Counted from the first letter of the stretch, positions 1-6,320 are shown. The stretch: DNA of 12,190 bases from JBBRUG01 sp038247995 (GCA_038247995.1 JBBRUG010000178.1:1-12190), one strand, 5' to 3'. The notes: generated by a model not told the origin, from the letters alone. Numbers and translations: made by a program.

Positions 1-68
1 GCGCACTACCCCCCCGCCAACGCTCGATGCGAAGGTGCCGGCGCGCACATCGAACTTTTAACATAATT

Positions 69-111
69 CGTAGGGCCACAGCATCAGCTTTGCTGTTGCT
101 GTGGCCCTACG
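69..111. repeat. REP-like hairpin at the 3' end of the DUF72 gene (possible terminator)
   Basis: Positions 69-83 (CGTAGGGCCACAGCA) are perfectly complementary to 97-111. A further 4-bp stem (85-88 with 92-95) sits around a TTT loop after one T-T mismatch, so nearly the whole 43 nt can fold. The stop codon of the DUF72 gene (107-109) lies inside one arm. For minus-strand transcription the hairpin is followed by A/T-rich sequence (AATTATGTT) but no clean U-tract, so termination is plausible and not certain. The CGTAGGG/CCCTACG ends recur at 1008-1034, which favours a dispersed palindromic repeat that may double as a terminator. Confidence 0.6.
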
Positions 112-973
112 AAAACAACTCCAATTGTTGCGCCTGCTCCGGCGGCTCATCGGCGCTGTCCCAGGGCAGCGGCGGCGCGGCGCCACGCGCTTCCAGACGG
201 CGCTGAAACATGCGCGCCAACGTCGGTGAACGTGCTTCGTCGGGGCAGTGCGCAAACCAGTACACCTCATCGCCGGCTGCCAGCCAATCTGCCACCCGCT
301 CGGCCCATTCCTCCAAGAGATCGGCGTTCTGCTCCAGTTCCGGGTTGCCGATATAACGCACAATGCTGAAGCCGCCGCTGCGCAGCGGATGCATCGGTAC
401 GTCGGGTTTACGGTTGCGCGATGCGTCGATCGGTTCGCCCCGCACCTGTGAATCATTGCGAATTGGTCGCACGTCCATAATTACCCGCCCGGCGCCGTGC
501 GTAGCGAGCAGTTCCATCAGTGGTTCTTCGCCTACCGGCGCATACCAATCGGGGTGGCGTACTTCGACCGCCACGCGCTGATCGGTGGGCCAGGCCGCCA
601 GCCAGCGTACGAGGTCGCCGCGTTGCGCCGGGCCGTAGCCGGGGGGTAATTGGAGGAAGAACGGGCCAAGGCGTGGGCCGAGCGGTCGCATCCGCTCAAC
701 AAAGGCTTGGGTGAGTTCGATCTGCTGTTCCAGTGCGCCGCTATGGCTTACCTCGCGCGGTAACTTCAGGCAGAAGCGGAACGTCTCCGGCGTTTCAGCC
801 GCCCAGCGGGCCACGATCTCCGGCTTCGGCGTGGCATAAAATGTCGTATTGCCCTCAACCGTTGTTAGGCGGCGGCTGTAGAGGTGCAGAAAATCGGCGC
901 TCTTACTACCGGGCGGGAACAGGTCGCCCACCCAATCTTTGTAGGCCCAAACGGCACAGCCGAGATAAAACAT
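107..973 (-). CDS. DUF72 / YecE-like TIM-barrel protein
   Basis: This 288-residue protein belongs to the DUF72 (YecE) family, TIM-barrel proteins of unproven biochemical function. Family signatures are visible in order: GCAVWAYKDWVG at the N terminus, VEGNTTFYATP near residue 40, FRFCLKLPREVSH near 70, FFLQLPPGYGP near 110, VAVEVRHPDWY near 140, and a C-terminal stretch with VYWFAHC. The start at 973 was chosen because homology begins at MFYLGC and a GAGG motif lies 7 nt upstream. The open frame extends 105 codons further but overlaps the MATE 3' end with low-complexity Arg/Pro-rich sequence. The last residues are QLELFS, close to the bacterial sliding-clamp binding consensus QL[S/D]LF. It lies 82 bp downstream of the MATE gene on the same strand, separated by a palindromic repeat, so co-transcription is uncertain. 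Confidence 0.92.
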   Translation of the reverse strand: MFYLGCAVWAYKDWVGDLFPPGSKSADFLHLYSRRLTTVEGNTTFYATPKPEIVARWAAETPETFRFCLKLPREVSHSGALEQQIELTQAFVERMRPLGPRLGPFFLQLPPGYGPAQRGDLVRWLAAWPTDQRVAVEVRHPDWYAPVGEEPLMELLATHGAGRVIMDVRPIRNDSQVRGEPIDASRNRKPDVPMHPLRSGGFSIVRYIGNPELEQNADLLEEWAERVADWLAAGDEVYWFAHCPDEARSPTLARMFQRRLEARGAAPPLPWDSADEPPEQAQQLELFS

Positions 974-1007
974 CAGGTAGCCTCGTTCGTTCGTTCCGCG
1001 CAGAGTT

Positions 1008-1034
1008 CGTAGGGCTGCATTGGCGCTCCCTACG
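1008..1034. repeat. Short GTAGGG/CCCTACG inverted repeat between MATE and DUF72 genes
   Basis: CGTAGGG at 1008-1014 is the reverse complement of CCCTACG at 1028-1034, around a 13-nt centre. The left end TTCGTAGGGC matches the left end of the larger hairpin at 69-111, suggesting two members of one dispersed palindromic family flanking the DUF72 gene. It lies in the 82-bp spacer and could attenuate or process a read-through transcript. Its centre is less perfectly paired than that of the first copy. Confidence 0.5.
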
Positions 1035-1055
1035 TGTGATGCCTTGCGCCATCGG

Positions 1056-2579
1056 CTAATCATTAATCGGTTCGCCGGCCATACTTGCGGGCGCTGCAAT
1101 GGGCTCAACGGCGCGGGCCGCCGGCTGATCCGGCAGCACCCTAACCGGTTCGCCGGCCATACTTGCGGGCGCTGCGATGGGCTCAACGGTTCGCGGCGGC
1201 GGCGCATCCGGCAGTGCTCGGCGCCAGGCCCGGTGGAAGAGCCACGCCTCAAGCGGCCCGGTAACCAGGAACGCGCCCCAGACGACATACAGCGCAGGTG
1301 GGAAGATTTGCATGCCGATCACTCCCAGCAGCACTGCCAACCACATCATTGCCGAGGTGATAATCAGCGGTGTGCGCGTATCGCCGGTGCCGCGCAGCGC
1401 GCCGCCGTATACGAATGTAAGCGACCAGAGGATCTGGGCCAGCGCAACAATCCGCACCGCCTCTGCGCCGCTCTTGATCAGCTCTGGATTGTCGCCAAAA
1501 ATACGCACCAGCGGTTCGGCAAAAATCAGAAAGATCAACCCCAGCGCACCCATCCAGATCAGCGCCCAGCGCACGGCAATGCGCGTAATCATTCGCGCCT
1601 CAGCCGGCCGTCCCGCGCCGATGGCATTACCAACCAGTGCCGTCGCCGCCAGGCCAAAACCGAGCCCAGGCAGGAACGAAAGCGAGATGATGTTGATTGC
1701 TACTCGGTGTGCTGCCAGCGCCGCCGTACCCAATACGGCCACGATCGGCGTCAGTACGGCAAACGCGCTAATCACTAACACTTCTTCCAGCGCCGCCGGC
1801 AACCCGATCCGCAGTACATCGCGCATGGCGCGTAGTTCGGGGCGCCACGAGCCGCCCCAGGCACGCACGCCATTACGTCCCCGTAGCAAGATGGCGACCA
1901 GGATGATCGCACCAAGCAGGCGCGAAAAGAGGGTGCCCCAGGCGCTACCCACTGCGCCAAGTTCAGGGAAGCCGGCCACACCAAAGATCAGCGCATAGCT
2001 TAGCGCTATATTCACCACATTCGCTAACAGCGTTACCAGCATCGGCGTGCGCGCATCGCCGGCGCCGCGCAGTACACCGCTGGCGAGCAGCATCAACGTG
2101 AGCGTCACGATAGCGCCGATGCTTACGCTCAAATAATCGGCAGCCACCAGAGCTGTGGCAGGTTCCAGGCCGAATAAGCCGACAAGCGCCGGCGTCAGCG
2201 GCAGGCCGATCAATGTAAGCGGTACGGAAACAAGAATACTCCAGATGATCGCCTGGCGAGCCAGGCGTCCGGCCTCGGCCAGATTGCCGGCGCCCACAGC
2301 CTGCGATACCAGCACCGAGGCGCCGACCGACAGCGCACTCAAGGCCGCCAGAATGACAAAAATTACCTGGAGCGATGCGCCGACGCCCGCCAGCGCTACC
2401 ACACCCAAACCCGCCACGAGAATCGTATCGACAATTCCCAGCATGGTCTGAAGCAGATTCTCGCCGATCACCGGCGCAGCGAGCTTCATCACTCGGCGGC
2501 GCATCTGGCGTTCATCGACGGGTTGCTCGGCAGCAAGGGGCGTGGGAAGATCAGTTGCTGTTGTAAGATTGGTGCTCAT
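1056..2579 (-). CDS. MATE-family multidrug/cation efflux transporter
   Basis: This 507-residue protein of about 12 membrane helices belongs to the MATE (NorM/DinF-like) exporters, which use a Na+ or H+ gradient to expel cationic drugs and metabolites across the inner membrane. The two pseudo-symmetric halves each carry the expected motif: GVLRGAGDARTPM in the first and GALRGTGDTRTPL in the second. The APVIGENLLQTMLGIVDTILVAGLG opening (about residue 35 on) is typical of helix 1. The start at 2579 (MSTNLTT) gives a normal length; a 36-codon upstream extension overlaps the promoter area and looks non-coding. The ribosome-binding site is weak (GGAT only). The soluble C-terminal tail contains a 26-codon duplication (VEPIAAPASMAGEP twice) and is otherwise Pro/Ala-rich. 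The substrate cannot be predicted. Confidence 0.95.
   Translation of the reverse strand: MSTNLTTATDLPTPLAAEQPVDERQMRRRVMKLAAPVIGENLLQTMLGIVDTILVAGLGVVALAGVGASLQVIFVILAALSALSVGASVLVSQAVGAGNLAEAGRLARQAIIWSILVSVPLTLIGLPLTPALVGLFGLEPATALVAADYLSVSIGAIVTLTLMLLASGVLRGAGDARTPMLVTLLANVVNIALSYALIFGVAGFPELGAVGSAWGTLFSRLLGAIILVAILLRGRNGVRAWGGSWRPELRAMRDVLRIGLPAALEEVLVISAFAVLTPIVAVLGTAALAAHRVAINIISLSFLPGLGFGLAATALVGNAIGAGRPAEARMITRIAVRWALIWMGALGLIFLIFAEPLVRIFGDNPELIKSGAEAVRIVALAQILWSLTFVYGGALRGTGDTRTPLIITSAMMWLAVLLGVIGMQIFPPALYVVWGAFLVTGPLEAWLFHRAWRRALPDAPPPRTVEPIAAPASMAGEPVRVLPDQPAARAVEPIAAPASMAGEPIND
1068..1189 (-). repeat. Tandem 78-bp in-frame duplication at the 3' end of the MATE gene
   Basis: Positions 1068-1111 and 1146-1189 are 44-bp direct repeats with a single difference (A at 1098, G at 1176), offset by exactly 78 bp (26 codons). 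The result is a second copy of VEPIAAPASMAGEP in the cytoplasmic C-terminal tail. The near identity suggests a recent duplication. Confidence 0.9.
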
Positions 2580-2866
2580 AGATCCATTGTATCCGGCTTT
2601 CAGCTCACGGCGGATCAGCCGTCCGGGCGAGTTTAGGTATAATTGGTACGGTTGGCAGTCTGCCGCAGGACGAAAGCCAAAGGACAAAGGACGAAGGTCA
2701 GACCCTACAGCATTGCTCAGATCGATTGAGCCTGCATAACCAGGCGCGAGCGCAGCGCGCTACCCGGTTCAGTGGCCTCTGCGGCTCAGTCATGCTGCTC
2801 AGTGCTCTAAACGTTCGGCTTTGGTCGTTGGTCTTCACCCGCCATCGGCTCAACTTATCACTTCAC
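2580..2866. other. Divergent intergenic region between MATE and glycosyltransferase genes
   Basis: This 287-bp spacer should hold promoters for both flanking genes. I see TATAAT at 2638-2643 on the plus strand without a convincing -35, and an 11-bp palindrome GGCAGTCTGCC at 2654-2664. A short heptamer-like tract lies at about 2669-2699 (GGACGAA, GGACAAA, GGACGAA variants). A related pattern in the opposite orientation lies at 2819-2837 (GGTCGTTGGTC core). The reading frame of the downstream gene stays open through 2726-2866 but has no membrane-protein character there. Confidence 0.55.
2669..2699. repeat. Degenerate heptamer repeat (GGACGAA/GGACAAA type)
   Basis: A run of roughly four 7-bp units, GGACGAA, AGCCAAA, GGACAAA, GGACGAA, lies upstream of the glycosyltransferase gene. 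It resembles the short tandemly repeated heptamers (STRR) known from filamentous cyanobacteria. An inversely oriented relative occurs at about 2819-2837. Function unknown. Confidence 0.6.
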
Positions 2867-5491
2867 ATGTATCGATTCGCCCTGCACATCATCCAGATCA
2901 CCGCGCTGCTGCTCTTCACCAGCTATCTGATCAGCTTCGCCGAGCATACACGCCAACTCTTTAGCTTCCCTTTTCCACTCGATTACGGCGAAGGGCCGCT
3001 GATCACCCAGGTGGAACAATTGCGCACCGGCACACCGATCTGGCGCCTCTACGCCGATCCCAGTGCGCCGCCCTTTATCATCGTTAACTATCCGCCGGTC
3101 TATCTGCTGTTGACTGCTCTCCTGGCGCAAGTCCTCGCTTCGACGCTGCTCGCCGGGCGCCTGATCGCATTACTTAGCACGCTTGGTGTGGTGGTTGCGC
3201 TGGTTGTGCTGGCATGGCAGATGGCGGGCAGCAGGCGACTTGAAACAAGCAGCTCGCCGCTCGCCGTTCTCCGCTCGCCGCTCGCCGCTGCCGCCCTGCT
3301 CTTCCTCACCATCCCGATCGTGCGTGAGTGGGCCGTGCTGATGCGGGTGGACATGCTTGGGCTTTGCCTGGGGCTGTGGGGTCTGGTGGCGCTCCAACGC
3401 GGCGGTGTGCGGGCGATCGCCCTCGCCGGCCTGCTGATCCTCGCCAGCCTCTGCACCAAACCCTCGCTCGTGGCCGCGCCGCTGGCCGCCGGCGGTTGGC
3501 TGCTCTGGCGCATAGTCCGTTCATCGGGTAGCCTGCGCCGAAACACGCTGATGGAATTGATCGGTTTCGCCGGTGTTGTCGGCCTTGGTGGCGGGTTGGT
3601 CATTGGCGTGCTGCAATGGGCCAGTGGCGGCTGGTTCTGGCTGCATGTCGTAGCCGCAAATGCCAACCGCTGGGAAGCCGAACTGGCTTGGAGTTTCTGG
3701 CTGGCCCAAGCCCAATTGCGCTGGCCGCTAGCCGTGCTCGCCGCGCTGGCGGTGTGGGCTGTTGTTCAGCGAGGACACGGGGACACGGGGACACGGGGAC
3801 ACGGGGACACGGGGACACGGGGACACGGGGACACGGGGACGACGGACGACGGACGACGGACGCTGAATGCTGGGCGACGGACGCTGAATGCTGGGCGACG
3901 AGCGACTGATCCGCCGGATCGCGCCTTATCACCTTATTCCGTTGTCCCCTTGTCTCCTTGTCCCGACCGCCTCCTCCTGCCCCTCCTCTACACCCTGGGC
4001 GGCGTACTTACGGCTATCGGCGTGGGAAAAGTCGGCGCATACAGTAACTATTTTCTGGAACTCTATGCCGGCCTGGTCTGGCTGATCGTCATTGGAGCGC
4101 AGTTGTACCCGTTGTGCGTGCGCCAACTGCGGCCTACCCAGTGGCCAATCGGGCTGCTGCTCGTCGCGGCGTTGGCTCTTTATCCTCCCCTCTGGGACCC
4201 CGACCGGTTGCGCCCAGCCGGCCTGATCGAGCCAAGCCCGCCCCGTCTGGCGCTTAGCGGGCTTTGGGCCGACGCGCGCCGCGAAGCGGAGGTGTTGAGC
4301 GCGCTCACGCGGGTACATACCGCCCTCGCCGCCGATGTGCGCGCCGCCGGCCCGCTGATCTTCGCCGATCTGCCGGGTGTTGCCGCTGCGGCCGGCGTTG
4401 GTTCGCGGCTCCAGGCCTTCGAGGCGCGTCAGTTGCTTGATCAGGGCCTCGCCGACGAAACAGCCCTCCGCCGCGAACTCGCCAATGGCGAACTGCCGCT
4501 CGCCGTGATCGACTTTCTCGGCAATTGGCTCACCCCTGAAGTGGTAGCGTTGCTCCAGCGGCGTTATGCCCAGGACGGCGCATGGGGCACCTTCGACATG
4601 TTCCGCCCCGTCGATCCCGGCCCGCCGATAGCCATTCGTGCGCCGTGGCCGGCCGTCGGCCCGATCACACTCAATGCCTACAGCCTCGCCGCGCCGCTCG
4701 GCAGCGCCTATGAACCGGGCGAACTGCTCACTCTGGCGCTCACCTTCGAGCGCCCCGCTCCTGCCGTCGGCCCCACGCCAGTTACGCCCACGGTAGAAGT
4801 GCGCCTCTATGACTCTGCCGGCCAGGTGCAGTTCAGCGCCGCTCGACCGCTGCTCTACGGTGCGCTGCCGCTCGATACCTGGCCCGCCGATCTGCCGGTT
4901 GAGCACTTGCAACCCTTTAGCCTGCCGCCGAACCTGCCCGCCGGTGTCTATACATTGGCCGTCGTTGTGGGGGAAGCCGGGCAAAAGCCCGGTGTTCCGG
5001 TGAACCTTACTTCGCTGACTGTCGAACCGCTGGGCGGGCGGGTATTCACGGAGACCGGGCACTTCGTGCCCGCGCCACTCCTGGAGCGCTGGGCAGCGCT
5101 GGGCGGTAATCTGCGGATCGGGTTGCCGTTAACACCGCTAACGCCCTTCGCCTGGGGCCGTTTGCAATGTTTCGAGTATGCCTGTCTGGAGTGGCGCGAT
5201 CAACAGGTGCAACTGCGCAACCTCGGCGAACGGCTTTACCTGGCCGAAACGCAACGCGCTCCGGTGTGCCTCAACGGCCTCTGCCCCGGCTTTGCTCCGG
5301 CCCCGGCGCAGTACAGCGATCTTGGAACACCGATCAGCGGCGTAGTGCAGCGCAACGGCTGGCTGGTGCAATGGACAACCACAGCGCGCCTCGAACGCCC
5401 GCCCGGGGACGACACCGGCTTGGTCGGCTTGGGGCGCCTCGGCGACGACACGCTGCGCCTGCCGCCGGGTAAGCCCTACCGCTGGCCGTAA
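2867..5491 (+). CDS. GT-C type membrane glycosyltransferase-like protein with periplasmic C-terminal modules
   Basis: An 874-residue protein. Residues 1 to about 445 are mostly membrane helices in the style of GT-C (PMT/ArnT-like) glycosyltransferases, which use lipid-linked sugars on the outer face of the membrane. The acidic DYGEG motif (39-43), in the first extracytoplasmic loop after helix 1, is a candidate catalytic site; NYPP (74-77) is another family feature, and a KVGAYSNYFLELY loop lies near 388. Residues about 590-720 look like a beta-sandwich domain. Residues 724-874 contain a module common in Chloroflexota proteins (GHFVPAPLLERW, GG, GLPLTPL, QCFEYACLEW). The start at ATG 2867 is preferred because helix 1 follows at once; no good ribosome-binding site is seen, and the frame is open back to a TTG at 2726. 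Residues 302-367 are a low-complexity insert encoded by tandem repeats. Exact donor and acceptor are unknown. Confidence 0.85.
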   Translation: MYRFALHIIQITALLLFTSYLISFAEHTRQLFSFPFPLDYGEGPLITQVEQLRTGTPIWRLYADPSAPPFIIVNYPPVYLLLTALLAQVLASTLLAGRLIALLSTLGVVVALVVLAWQMAGSRRLETSSSPLAVLRSPLAAAALLFLTIPIVREWAVLMRVDMLGLCLGLWGLVALQRGGVRAIALAGLLILASLCTKPSLVAAPLAAGGWLLWRIVRSSGSLRRNTLMELIGFAGVVGLGGGLVIGVLQWASGGWFWLHVVAANANRWEAELAWSFWLAQAQLRWPLAVLAALAVWAVVQRGHGDTGTRGHGDTGTRGHGDTGTTDDGRRTLNAGRRTLNAGRRATDPPDRALSPYSVVPLSPCPDRLLLPLLYTLGGVLTAIGVGKVGAYSNYFLELYAGLVWLIVIGAQLYPLCVRQLRPTQWPIGLLLVAALALYPPLWDPDRLRPAGLIEPSPPRLALSGLWADARREAEVLSALTRVHTALAADVRAAGPLIFADLPGVAAAAGVGSRLQAFEARQLLDQGLADETALRRELANGELPLAVIDFLGNWLTPEVVALLQRRYAQDGAWGTFDMFRPVDPGPPIAIRAPWPAVGPITLNAYSLAAPLGSAYEPGELLTLALTFERPAPAVGPTPVTPTVEVRLYDSAGQVQFSAARPLLYGALPLDTWPADLPVEHLQPFSLPPNLPAGVYTLAVVVGEAGQKPGVPVNLTSLTVEPLGGRVFTETGHFVPAPLLERWAALGGNLRIGLPLTPLTPFAWGRLQCFEYACLEWRDQQVQLRNLGERLYLAETQRAPVCLNGLCPGFAPAPAQYSDLGTPISGVVQRNGWLVQWTTTARLERPPGDDTGLVGLGRLGDDTLRLPPGKPYRWP
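3253..3287 (+). repeat. Heptamer repeat inside the glycosyltransferase gene
   Basis: Five consecutive 7-bp units: CTCGCCG, CTCGCCG, TTCTCCG, CTCGCCG, CTCGCCG. They encode the SPLAVLRSPLA stretch in a loop after a membrane helix. The unit length is not a multiple of three. The same heptamer family (CCGCTCT, same register) occurs at 6185-6227 upstream of the ANTAR regulator. Confidence 0.85.
3773..3840 (+). repeat. 8-bp tandem array (GGACACGG) within the glycosyltransferase frame
   Basis: Eight identical full copies of GGACACGG (3773-3836) plus a half copy (3837-3840). The array encodes the peptide period RGHGDTGT because 24 nt is three units. It is free of stop codons in all three frames. Adding or removing a number of units not divisible by three shifts the downstream frame: one unit lost gives a stop at 3907-3909, one gained gives a stop at 3864-3866. 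This is the architecture of a slipped-strand phase-variable locus. Confidence 0.97.
3841..3896 (+). repeat. Heptamer (GACGGAC) and 21-bp tandem repeats following the 8-bp array
   Basis: Directly after the 8-bp array come three copies of GACGGAC (3841-3861). The third starts a 21-bp unit present twice (3855-3875 and 3876-3896), encoding the repeated peptide RTLNAGR. The 21-bp unit keeps frame and the heptamers do not. Unlike the 8-bp array, these look like fused heptamer-family sequence (7 + 14 bp). Confidence 0.9.
3941..3965 (-). repeat. Inverted, degenerate copy of the 8-bp repeat family
   Basis: Read on the minus strand this stretch has 8-bp periodicity: GACAAGGA, GACAAGGG, GACAACGG. That is close to the GACACGGG register of the array at 3773-3840 but in opposite orientation, about 100 bp downstream. 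The two could pair imperfectly and bound a repeat cassette of about 195 bp inside the gene (3770-3965). Confidence 0.55.
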
Positions 5492-5553
5492 GCAACAGGC
5501 GGCAGGTGGCGGATCGGCCGCTTCCGTGGCCGGTTGCCGCACTGGAAATGCAT

Positions 5554-5565
5554 GGTGCTAGCACC
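5554..5565. other. 12-bp perfect palindrome between convergent genes
   Basis: GGTGCTAGCACC lies in the 112-bp gap between the convergent glycosyltransferase and lipoprotein genes. It has no loop, so it is a poor RNA hairpin. No other clear terminator is visible in the gap; a weaker CGGCC/GGCCG stem occurs around 5515-5533. Confidence 0.35.
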
Positions 5566-5603
5566 TGCACCCAATCCATCTGCGACATTCACCAACAACA
5601 GCA

Positions 5604-6116
5604 TCACTCCCCAGCCTGCTCACAGAGCACGAACCTGCCATCTACTGCGGCGTGATAGTCGTACGGAACAGTATCCGCCACCAGCACCACCTTATAACCA
5701 TCCATCAGCACCTGCATGTACATCACATCGGGCATTGGGCAGCCAAGCGAACTATCGCTCCAGACGACGGCTTCCGCGCTCTGCACGCTGATCGTGCCTG
5801 GATTGATGTTTAGCCGTCCCGCCAGATCGGCGATCATCATTTGTACCAGATCCGGCGGCGCCTCGCCGGTATTCAGCGGTGGCGCTGCGGTGGGCGTCGG
5901 GAGGGCTCGGACAGTCGGCGTAGCCGTCGCTGCCGGCGTAGCGCTCGACGTGGCAGCGGACGGAGCCGGTGCTTCCGATGTCGCTGAAGGTGCAACGGTT
6001 TCCGTACGTTGTATTGCTGTAGGCTCGGTAGTAGCAGCAGGGGGTGCTGTGCTGCCGCACGCTGCTAGGGCCAATATCAGTCCGATCGGTATCATCCAAC
6101 GCCGGAATCGAAACAT
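5604..6116 (-). CDS. Lipoprotein of unknown function with Thr/Pro/Ala linker
   Basis: This 170-residue protein starts with a basic N terminus, a hydrophobic stretch and the lipobox L17-A-A-C20, so it should be lipidated at Cys20 and anchored on the outer face of the membrane. Residues 21 to about 80 are a low-complexity Ala/Thr/Pro linker. The globular part has DLVQMMIADLAGRLNI, then VVWSDSSLGCPMPDVMYMQV and DGYKVVLVADTVPYDYHA, ending near a second cysteine. The W.DSSLGCP...Y.QV....Y...L......Y.YHA pattern recurs in small secreted bacterial proteins that I remember only as hypothetical. AGGAGA lies 7 nt before ATG 6116, which fixes the start. It is divergent from the ANTAR regulator and convergent with the glycosyltransferase gene. 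The two cysteines could form a disulfide. Confidence 0.88.
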   Translation of the reverse strand: MFRFRRWMIPIGLILALAACGSTAPPAATTEPTAIQRTETVAPSATSEAPAPSAATSSATPAATATPTVRALPTPTAAPPLNTGEAPPDLVQMMIADLAGRLNINPGTISVQSAEAVVWSDSSLGCPMPDVMYMQVLMDGYKVVLVADTVPYDYHAAVDGRFVLCEQAGE

Positions 6117-6184
6117 TTATGGTTCTCCTATTATTACAACCATCGTACTTCCTCTGCGAGACTTTCTGAAACGGGATCTCATTC

Positions 6185-6227
6185 CCGCTCTTCGCTCTCC
6201 GCTCTCCGCTCTCCCGCTCTTCGCCCT
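6185..6227. repeat. Heptamer repeat (CCGCTCT) upstream of the ANTAR regulator
   Basis: Units CCGCTCT, TCGCTCT, CCGCTCT, CCGCTCT, then after a 1-nt slip CCGCTCT and TCGCCCT. The tract ends 4 nt before the predicted -35 element of the regulator gene and lies in the divergent spacer with the lipoprotein gene. It belongs to the same family as 3253-3287. Confidence 0.85.
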
Positions 6228-6231
6228 CGCG

Positions 6232-6261
6232 TTGACCGGCTCCCCTCGAGCGTGCTATACT
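6232..6261 (+). promoter_or_regulatory. Predicted sigma70-type promoter of the ANTAR regulator gene
   Basis: TTGACC at 6232-6237 and TATACT at 6256-6261, spaced by 18 bp, match the sigma70 consensus at 5 of 6 positions each. Transcription should start near 6268, giving a leader of about 53 nt before ATG 6321. Not experimentally shown. Confidence 0.6.
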
Positions 6262-6278
6262 TGCGCCGTAAACGCTCG

Positions 6279-6296
6279 TGAACAAGTATTTGTTCA
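6279..6296. promoter_or_regulatory. 18-bp dyad in the leader of the ANTAR regulator gene
   Basis: TGAACAAGTATTTGTTCA is a perfect inverted repeat, 7-bp arms with a 4-bp centre, about 11 nt downstream of the predicted transcription start. It could be an operator where a repressor blocks the promoter, or a small RNA hairpin in the leader. Its placement against the promoter favours an operator; the regulator is unknown. Confidence 0.5.
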
Positions 6297-6320
6297 ATTA
6301 TAGATTGGAAAGGTGCGGCT

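Noticed and set aside
974..1288. 105-codon N-terminal extension of the DUF72 gene
   Set aside because: It overlaps the 3' end of the MATE gene, is Arg/Pro-rich, and family similarity starts at the Met encoded at 973.
1020..1998. Two overlapping plus-strand open frames (252 and 273 codons) opposite the MATE gene
   Set aside because: Both products are low-complexity and Arg/Ser-rich; the minus strand encodes a full MATE transporter.
2638..2643. TATAAT as promoter of the glycosyltransferase gene
   Set aside because: No -35-like hexamer lies 16-18 bp upstream and no extended -10 TG is present; it would also imply a leader of over 200 nt. Kept only as a note in the intergenic entry.
3773..3840. 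CRISPR-like array
   Set aside because: The units are 8 bp and contiguous with no spacers; this is a microsatellite-like tandem repeat. The same holds for 12133-12190.
3929..5062. 377-codon open frame antisense to the glycosyltransferase gene
   Set aside because: Its product is Arg/Gly/Gln-rich without family features, and the plus frame has clear membrane and domain motifs; high G+C content leaves long antisense frames open.
6214..6227. Heptamer tract as part of a coding region
   Set aside because: No frame across 6117-6320 has both a start signal and family similarity; the tract fits an intergenic repeat.
6279..6296. ANTAR-target RNA hairpin
   Set aside because: ANTAR proteins recognise paired hairpins with hexaloops carrying A at position 1 and G at position 4. 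This single dyad would give AGTATT as a hexaloop, lacking G at position 4, and I see no second hairpin.
5716..6303. 195-codon plus-strand frame opposite the lipoprotein gene
   Set aside because: The minus strand has a lipobox and a good ribosome-binding site; the plus frame also runs through the promoter of the ANTAR gene.
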